64,000 nt of DNA, taken from assembly GCF_007786235.1 (NCBI RefSeq), contig NZ_VNFK01000019.1, positions 39,137 to 103,136 on the forward strand. The letters run 5' to 3'. The DNA is from Paenarthrobacter nitroguajacolicus. GTDB taxonomy: Bacteria > Actinomycetota > Actinomycetes > Actinomycetales > Micrococcaceae. The first letter of the stretch is position 1; each line of letters begins with the position of its first letter. Shown here one piece after another: positions 58,647 through 64,000 of this stretch. A model generated the notes under the pieces. It was not told the DNA's origin, made no database searches, and saw only the letters and a list, made by a program, of their open reading frames with translations. Position numbers and translations under genes: made by a program.

Positions 58647-60152
58647 GTGTCTGAAATCAACGAACTCCAGGTGGTCCCGCACTGGATCGGAGGCGCCGAG
58701 TCCCCGTCGTCGGGCGACCGTACCGCCCCGGTCTTCGACCCCGCCCTGGGCAGGGAAACCAAGCTGGTCAACCTTGGCAACGCCGAGGACATCGAGTGGG
58801 CCATCTCCTCCGCGCACAAGGCCTTCCCCGCTTGGCGTGACCTGTCCATTACCAAACGCCAGCAGATCATCTTCCGCTTCCGGGAACTGCTGAACGAGCG
58901 CAAGGGCGAACTCGCAGAGATCATCACCTCCGAGCACGGCAAGGTGGTCTCCGATGCCCTGGGAGAAATCACCCGGGGCCAGGAAGTCGTGGAACTGGCC
59001 ACCGGCTTCCCGCACCTCATCAAAGGTGAGCATTCAGAGAATGTCTCCTCCGGCGTCGACGTCTACTCCACCAAGTCGCCGCTGGGCGTGGTGGGCATCA
59101 TCAGCCCCTTCAACTTCCCCGCCATGGTGCCGCTGTGGTTCCTGCCGATCGCTATCGCCGCCGGTAACACCGTGGTGTTGAAGCCGAGCGAAAAGGACCC
59201 GACGGCGGCCAATTGGCTCGCTGCCCTCTTCACCGAGGCGGGACTCCCGGATGGCGTATTCAACGTCCTGCACGGCGACAAGGAAGCCGTTGATGGTCTT
59301 CTGGAACACCCCGATGTGAAGGCGATTTCCTTCGTCGGCTCCACTCCGATCGCGCAGTACATCTACCAGACCGCCGCCCGCAACGGCAAGCGCGTCCAGG
59401 CCCTGGGCGGCGCGAAGAACCACATGCTGGTCCTGCCCGACGCCGACCTCGAACTGACGGCCGACGCCGCCATCAACGCCGGCTTCGGTTCCGCCGGCGA
59501 ACGCTGCATGGCCATCAGCGTGGTGGTCGCCGTCGAACCTGTCGCCGATGCGCTGATCGAAAAGATCACCGCACGCATGGCTACGCTCAAGGTCGGCGAC
59601 GGGCGCCGCAACTGCGACATGGGCCCGCTGGTCACCCGCCAGCACCGCGACAAAGTTGCTTCCTACATCGATGTCGCCATCGAGGACGGCGCCACGGTGG
59701 TGGTGGACGGTCGCGGTATCACCGTGGATGGAGACCAGAACGGCTTCTGGCTCGGCCCCACACTGATCGACGACGTCCCGGTCACCTCCCGCGTCTACAC
59801 CGAGGAAATCTTCGGCCCCGTTCTGGCAGTGGTCCGCGTGAACAGCTACGAAGAGGGCGTGCACTTGATCAACTCCGGCGCCTTTGGCAACGGCACGGCG
59901 ATTTTCACGAACGACGGCGGTGCGGCCCGCCGCTTCCAGGCCGAGGTCGAGGTGGGGATGGTCGGCATTAATGTCCCGATCCCTGTGCCCGTGGCGTACT
60001 ACTCCTTTGGCGGTTTCAAGGACTCCATCTTCGGCAGCTCCAAGGCCTACGGCTTGCAGGGCTTCCAGTTCTTCACCCGCGAAAAGGCCATCACCTCACG
60101 CTGGCTCGACCCCAGCCACGGCGGGATCAACCTGGGCTTCCCGCAGAACTAA
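58647..60152 (+). CDS. mmsA: CoA-acylating methylmalonate-semialdehyde dehydrogenase
   Basis: Oxidises methylmalonate semialdehyde (or malonate semialdehyde) with NAD+ and CoA to propionyl-CoA (or acetyl-CoA) in valine, thymine, beta-alanine and inositol breakdown. The 501-residue length fits MmsA. Family features are SPFNFPAMVPLWFLPIAIAAGN near residue 155, the catalytic Cys in GSAGERCMAIS near 287, and PIPVPVAYYSFGG near the end. The GTG at 58647 starts the conserved region, with only a weak AAAAGAG upstream; the frame is open upstream. With the PucR and aminotransferase genes nearby, a beta-alanine/pyrimidine role is plausible. Confidence 0.93.
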   Translation: MSEINELQVVPHWIGGAESPSSGDRTAPVFDPALGRETKLVNLGNAEDIEWAISSAHKAFPAWRDLSITKRQQIIFRFRELLNERKGELAEIITSEHGKVVSDALGEITRGQEVVELATGFPHLIKGEHSENVSSGVDVYSTKSPLGVVGIISPFNFPAMVPLWFLPIAIAAGNTVVLKPSEKDPTAANWLAALFTEAGLPDGVFNVLHGDKEAVDGLLEHPDVKAISFVGSTPIAQYIYQTAARNGKRVQALGGAKNHMLVLPDADLELTADAAINAGFGSAGERCMAISVVVAVEPVADALIEKITARMATLKVGDGRRNCDMGPLVTRQHRDKVASYIDVAIEDGATVVVDGRGITVDGDQNGFWLGPTLIDDVPVTSRVYTEEIFGPVLAVVRVNSYEEGVHLINSGAFGNGTAIFTNDGGAARRFQAEVEVGMVGINVPIPVPVAYYSFGGFKDSIFGSSKAYGLQGFQFFTREKAITSRWLDPSHGGINLGFPQN

Positions 60153-60208
60153 CGGGATGTGAGCGAGCGTCGGACTTGCTGGATGCTCTCTCACATCCCG
60201 CCCTTTTT
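60153..60208 (+). terminator. Intrinsic terminator of mmsA
   Basis: CGGGATGTGAG (60153-60163) pairs with CTCACATCCCG (60190-60200), followed by CCCTTTTT. The stem sequence resembles the repeats at 187-232. Confidence 0.8.
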
Positions 60209-60211
60209 CGG

Positions 60212-61741
60212 CTAACGCTCTTCCAGAAATTCGACGGCGGCAAACAGTTCCAGCTTGTCGCGCAGGCTGTCGAGGTTGAGTCCCAGGACGGACCCGGCAG
60301 CATCGATCCTGTTGCGAAGCGTGTGCCGGTGGATTCCCAGTTCGCGCGCAGTCTTGTCCCACACACAGTTGTTTCGCAGCCAGGCTGTCACTGTGGGGAG
60401 CAACTGCGTCTGCTCTCTTTCGTCGTGCCTGGCGAGGGGATCGACGAGCCGCCTTGCGACGGATCCGGCTTCGTCCCGCCGGAGCAATCCCAGCATGCCG
60501 CCTTCAGAGATTTGGTCGAAGGCCACGTGCGGTCGGGACAGCTCAACGGCCCGCTGAAGGGCCCGTTCACCTTCCCTCAGCGCCCGGGCGAGGTCGGCGA
60601 AGGACGCCTCACCGGATGCCCCCGCGGCAGCGCCATATCTTTCCAAGAGCACGGCAACTTTGTCCTGCAGGGCGGCGCCTGCCAGGACAACCACGTTCTG
60701 GTCCCGTTGGGCATAGAAAACTGCTCCGCGGTGATCGTCCGACAACAGTTCAAGGGCTTCCAACAGGTTCTGCCCTTGTCCTGGCTGATGTGCCACCGTC
60801 ACCACCAAGGGCTCTGCCGGCAGCCTGCCCCAGACCTGGCGTGCGGTCCGCTCGGCAACATCGGTGCTTCCTGCCAGCAACTGTTCAAAAACGCCGGCCC
60901 GCAGGTGGCGGCGGGCCGTGTCCAGGGTGCGTGTTTGCTCCAAGGCCAAGCTGGCCAAAGCGATCACGCTGTTGATGATGTCCGTACGCGCAGGGTCCAA
61001 CGGTTCAATGGCGCCGAGCACAAGAACGCCCCGCAGATAGTGGCGGCGCCCCAGTGTCTGTAAGGTGACCTGTTCGCCGTCGACCGTCAGTTGCGATACC
61101 GACCGTGAGCCTTGGTCCAGCGCCTTGGTGACGGCCTCTTTCACGCCCGGCATCAACGCTGAGGGCACAGGACGGTTGTGGGGCATCAGGATGTGGTTCC
61201 CAGCGGCGTCGAACAAGGCCACCCAACCATGGAGCTGGCGTTCCAGCTCGGCCAAAATTGATCGGAGCCCGTCGGGCCGGAGGGCTGCCCTGGCAATGGC
61301 GCGTTGTGCCTGGAGGGACCATTCAGACCGTGCATGCTGCTCCCGGGCGAGCCAGTCGGCCACGAAGCGGATGACCGCGATGAACGGAGTCCGGTCGGGC
61401 ACTTCCAGTAACGGCAGCCCCTGCTGGCGGCACGCATCTTCCAATCCCGGGGGCAGGACTCCATGGATCACTTGGGTGGCGAAACCCAGCCCGCTGATCC
61501 CGTGCTTGACCAGCCGTTCCACGTATTCGCTGTACAGCGGCCCGGAGGCATCGTCCACTGAAAACTGCGTTCCATCCGTCAGCAGCAATTGCCCAGGATC
61601 TAGGAACGGTGTGGGGTCGTCCAAGTCTGAACTGTGCACCCAGGAAACAGGGGCCTCCAAGGCGGGATCCGCACCTTCAGGGACTACCAACCTTAGGTTG
61701 AGGGAGCTGTTGTGAAGGATCGTCTTAAGAGTGGGCGGCAT
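60212..61741 (-). CDS. PucR-family transcriptional regulator
   Basis: A 509-residue PucR-type activator. The N-terminal purine-catabolism domain (about 1-120, with SSDLDDPTPFLDPGQLLLTDG) is followed by a GAF-like/GGDEF-related middle and the C-terminal PucR helix-turn-helix (LRNNCVWDKTARELGIHRHTLRNRIDAAGSVLG, about 455-487). PucR proteins control purine, pyrimidine, beta-alanine and GABA catabolic genes. The ATG at 61741 has AAGGAG about 9 bases upstream. It is divergent from the aminotransferase gene (127-base gap) and convergent with mmsA, so both are candidate targets. Confidence 0.9.
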   Translation of the reverse strand: MPPTLKTILHNSSLNLRLVVPEGADPALEAPVSWVHSSDLDDPTPFLDPGQLLLTDGTQFSVDDASGPLYSEYVERLVKHGISGLGFATQVIHGVLPPGLEDACRQQGLPLLEVPDRTPFIAVIRFVADWLAREQHARSEWSLQAQRAIARAALRPDGLRSILAELERQLHGWVALFDAAGNHILMPHNRPVPSALMPGVKEAVTKALDQGSRSVSQLTVDGEQVTLQTLGRRHYLRGVLVLGAIEPLDPARTDIINSVIALASLALEQTRTLDTARRHLRAGVFEQLLAGSTDVAERTARQVWGRLPAEPLVVTVAHQPGQGQNLLEALELLSDDHRGAVFYAQRDQNVVVLAGAALQDKVAVLLERYGAAAGASGEASFADLARALREGERALQRAVELSRPHVAFDQISEGGMLGLLRRDEAGSVARRLVDPLARHDEREQTQLLPTVTAWLRNNCVWDKTARELGIHRHTLRNRIDAAGSVLGLNLDSLRDKLELFAAVEFLEER

Positions 61742-61868
61742 GCTCAGGAGCTCCTTGGAAAAATGTATGTCCAGACCAGGCTAACTATACAAATGTCGGG
61801 AGGCGTTCGTGGGCGCCGAAACCCATGATGGAGGAAAAGCCCCACCCGCCTTCGAGAGGAACCATCCC

Positions 61869-63215
61869 ATGACTCCCACCCGGACCGTTCTGGCCGCTCC
61901 CGCTAACAACGTGGAGGACTTGAGCAACGCCGAGGTCGCATCCTTGGACACTTCGAACGTCTTCCACTCCTGGTCTGCGCAGGGTTCGCTCAAGCCCCTG
62001 GCCATTGCCGGAGGTTCGGGCAGCACGGTGTGGGACTACGAAGGAAGGACCTATTTGGACTTCTCCAGCCAACTGGTCAACACCAACATCGGCCACCAGC
62101 ACCCTCGGCTGGTGGAGGCCATTAAGCAACAACTGGACACGCTCACCACCGTGGCTCCCGCGCATGCAAACTACACCCGTGCCCTCGCAGCCCGGAAGAT
62201 CCTTTCCCACGCTCCCACGAACATGGACAAGGTCTTTTTCACCAACGGCGGTGCGGACGCCAACGAGAACGCCATCCGTATGGCTCGTTTGCACACTGGC
62301 CGGGACAAGGTCATCTCCCGCTACCGCTCCTACCACGGCAACACCGGCGCCGCGATTGTGGCCACCGGCGACTGGCGCCGCATCCCCAACGAATACTCGC
62401 GCGGCCACATCCACGTCTTTGGTCCCTACCTCTACCGCTCCGAGTTCTGGGCCGAAACCCCGGAGCAGGAAGCTGAACGCGCGCTGCAGCACCTGCGCCG
62501 GACCATTGAACTTGAAGGGCCGCAATCCGTGGCCGCCGTACTCCTCGAAACGGTCCCCGGTACCGCCGGGATCCTGCTACCGCCGCCCGGGTACCTCGAA
62601 GGCGTCCGCGCCCTCTGCGATCAGCACGGCATCGTGCTGATCCTTGACGAGGTCATGGCCGGCTTCGGCCGTACCGGCGACTGGTTTGCCCTGGACGCCT
62701 TCAACGTCCGGCCTGACCTCATCACCTTCGCCAAGGGCGTGAATTCCGGCTACGTCCCGGTGGGGGGCGTCATTATCTCGGAAGAAATTTCGCGAGGCTT
62801 CGATGATCGAGTCTTCCCCGGCGGTCTCACCTATTCCGGCCACCCCCTGGCAGCGGCTTCAATCGTTGCTTCCATCGAGGCTTTCGAGGAAGAGAACATC
62901 GTTGGGAACGCCGCGCGCATCGGCGCCGATCACCTGGAGCCCGGCCTTAAAGCCCTCGCCGCCAAGCACGATGTCATCGGTGAAGTCCGCGGCCGTGGCG
63001 TTTTCTGGGCCCTGGAATTGGTCGAAGACCGGCAGGCCCGCACGCCTGTCAGCCCCGCGTTCATGGGCAAGCTGAAAGCGGAACTGCTCCACCGCGGACT
63101 GTTGCCCTTCATTGCTGACAACCGCGTGCACGTGGTGCCGCCCGCCGTCGTGACCCCCGAAGAAGTACGCCAGGCTTTGGCGATATACGACGACGCCCTG
63201 GCCGCCGTCCGCTGA
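61869..63215 (+). CDS. Class III PLP-dependent aminotransferase (omega-amino acid type)
   Basis: A 448-residue transaminase. The glycine-rich YEGRTYLDFSSQLVNTNIGHQHP start, FTNGGADANENAIRMAR, LILDEVMAGFGRTGDWFA and the PLP-lysine in FAKGVNSGYVPVGG (about residue 289) are standard class III features. The group includes beta-alanine/taurine:pyruvate and other omega-amino acid transaminases. Together with mmsA, transamination of beta-alanine or beta-aminoisobutyrate followed by oxidation to acyl-CoA is likely (inference). The ATG at 61869 follows GAGAGGAA by about 7 bases. It is divergent from pucR. Confidence 0.88.
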   Translation: MTPTRTVLAAPANNVEDLSNAEVASLDTSNVFHSWSAQGSLKPLAIAGGSGSTVWDYEGRTYLDFSSQLVNTNIGHQHPRLVEAIKQQLDTLTTVAPAHANYTRALAARKILSHAPTNMDKVFFTNGGADANENAIRMARLHTGRDKVISRYRSYHGNTGAAIVATGDWRRIPNEYSRGHIHVFGPYLYRSEFWAETPEQEAERALQHLRRTIELEGPQSVAAVLLETVPGTAGILLPPPGYLEGVRALCDQHGIVLILDEVMAGFGRTGDWFALDAFNVRPDLITFAKGVNSGYVPVGGVIISEEISRGFDDRVFPGGLTYSGHPLAAASIVASIEAFEEENIVGNAARIGADHLEPGLKALAAKHDVIGEVRGRGVFWALELVEDRQARTPVSPAFMGKLKAELLHRGLLPFIADNRVHVVPPAVVTPEEVRQALAIYDDALAAVR

Positions 63216-63304
63216 CAGATTCGGGGAACTCGGCCAGGTACCGGGATGCTTCGTAGCCTTCCCGCACTCTGGTGCCACCCTGGGGCTCATCGCAGGCGAA
63301 CAGG

Positions 63305-63351
63305 CCAAGGGCCCCGAGACGCCATCTGCTTTAGCGTGTCGGGGCCCTTGG
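63305..63351. terminator. Bidirectional terminator between aminotransferase and SipW-type genes
   Basis: CCAAGGGCCCCGA (63305-63317) and TCGGGGCCCTTGG (63339-63351) form a perfect 13-bp stem between convergent genes. Confidence 0.8.
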
Positions 63352-63373
63352 AGTTTCTGGGTACGGCAGGGAC

Positions 63374-63808
63374 TCAGCAGGTCAGCGTTCCCTTGAGCAC
63401 TTTCCCCGTCCACGTATTGGAGGTGCCGGGGACCTTGTAGTATCCGCGGATCTCGTAGGTCCACGTGCCGATGATCTCGAGGCCGGAAGTGTAGCTCTTG
63501 CCGCTGGCCTTGCTCAGGTCGCCGGTGAATTCCAGGTTTCCGGAGCGATCAAAGAGCTTCACGTCGTGATAGTTGGCGTGGGTGGCAGCGCTGAACGAGT
63601 TCACCGTGACCGTGGCGCGAAGCCCAAAAGAGCAGCTCATGGTCACGTTGGCACTGGCCGGAGCCGGAATACTCGCGGCCGAGAAAGCGGGAGTCGCCCG
63701 GTCCATGTCCGTGAAGGCGGCAAAGGCCGCCGTGGGGGCAGCTACCAGACCAAGAACGACGACGGCGACGATCACCAAGGTGCGCAGGAAGCTGTTCCGC
63801 GTTGTCAT
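63374..63808 (-). CDS. SipW-type exported protein, second locus
   Basis: A 144-residue secreted protein. The hydrophobic signal (FLRTLVIVAVVVLGLVAAP, about 6-24) leads into AAFAAFTDMDRATPAFSAASIPAP, the alternate SipW-type pattern (aromatic, T-D, then A-F-S-A repeats). The mature part has one Cys in TMSCSFG and one at the extreme C-terminus (GTLTC), likely paired. The ATG at 63808 has GGAGG about 7 bases upstream. Its upstream neighbour on the same strand (63929-64000) ends in a typical TasA-like C-terminus, so a second export cluster continues beyond the window. Confidence 0.7.
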   Translation of the reverse strand: MTTRNSFLRTLVIVAVVVLGLVAAPTAAFAAFTDMDRATPAFSAASIPAPASANVTMSCSFGLRATVTVNSFSAATHANYHDVKLFDRSGNLEFTGDLSKASGKSYTSGLEIIGTWTYEIRGYYKVPGTSNTWTGKVLKGTLTC

Positions 63809-63928
63809 AGTGCCGTCCTCCTTCTTTAGGTCGTGGTTCTTGTCCATGGGTGTTCGCCGGGGCTGATCGGGCTGGGGTAGTGAATCCGATCAGACCCGGC
63901 GGGGCTTGGTGGTGGTGCCGGTGGGTGG

Positions 63929-64000
63929 TTACTTGGTGGTTTCGGTGCGCTGGGTGCCGGTGAAGGAGAAGGCGATGGTGGAGGTGGCGCCTTGGAAGTC
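63929..64000 (-). CDS. 3' end of a TasA/SipW-substrate-like gene
   Basis: Only the last 23 codons and the TAA stop (63931-63929) are inside the window, in frame from the right edge. The peptide DFQGATSTIAFSFTGTQRTE followed by TTK is a Thr-rich beta-strand tail of the kind seen at the C-terminus of SipW-dependent TasA-like proteins. It lies 120 bases upstream of the gene at 63374-63808 on the same strand. The family call rests on this short tail and context. Confidence 0.5.
   Translation of the reverse strand, partial: DFQGATSTIAFSFTGTQRTETTK

Noticed and set aside
1..64000. tRNA, rRNA, insertion sequences, integrases or prophage genes
   Set aside because: No cloverleaf-like or ribosomal sequence, transposase or recombinase was recognised by eye. 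A tRNAscan or covariance search would be decisive and could not be run.

Overview
The window looks like chromosomal DNA of a high-GC actinobacterium of the Micrococcaceae, most likely Arthrobacter or Paenarthrobacter. I infer this from GC-rich third codon positions, frequent GTG starts, leaderless-type genes, an IdeR/DtxR-type iron box, the fba-DUF3151 pair, DUF6480 and SipW-type export loci. I see no rRNA, tRNA, CRISPR array, prophage, insertion sequence or replication origin. Names rest on recognisable motifs and remembered families; no database search was possible.

Layout. 1-2.3 kb: partial regulator with a strong palindromic operator, nadE, and a LacI regulator. 2.3-13.2 kb: a tightly coupled 10-gene sugar-acid operon (ABC importer, two TIM-barrel isomerase-like proteins around a Gfo/Idh/MocA dehydrogenase, UxaC, fructuronate reductase, mannonate dehydratase, gluconokinase). 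13.2-18.6 kb: a ChvE/GguAB-type sugar ABC importer with its own LacI regulator and two mirror-image operators. 18.6-26.9 kb: housekeeping and hypothetical genes (pyrE, hydrolase, phosphatases, a SpoU methyltransferase, a DUF559-like gene bracketed by two 60-bp palindromes, fba, DUF3151). 27-31.1 kb: a siderophore-iron ABC system arranged divergently around one iron box. 31.3-35.4 kb: uracil-DNA glycosylase-like gene, then a five-gene SipW signal peptidase/TasA-like export cluster with an LAxTG protein. 35.6-41.6 kb: purA, two MFS exporters (one with MarR), SMP-30 and DUF6480. 41.7-49.8 kb: a carboxylic-acid region (D-lactate dehydrogenase/Fe-S fusion, FrdA-like flavoprotein, LysR, malate dehydrogenase, MHS transporter). 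50-58.3 kb: haloperoxidase-type hydrolase with TetR, antiporter, a frameshifted secreted lipase and three phosphohydrolase-type genes. 58.6-63.2 kb: mmsA, PucR and a class III aminotransferase, a plausible beta-alanine/pyrimidine-degradation set. 63.4-64 kb: the edge of a second SipW-type locus.

How the genes work together. The uronate operon imports a sugar or glycoside and routes glucuronate through fructuronate and mannonate to 2-keto-3-deoxygluconate. It encodes no glycoside hydrolase, but its dehydrogenase plus two TIM-barrel partners resemble oxidative (3-keto) glycoside-cleaving modules. That operon, the two SipW loci and the palindrome-bracketed DUF559-like gene are the best candidates for poorly described biology.
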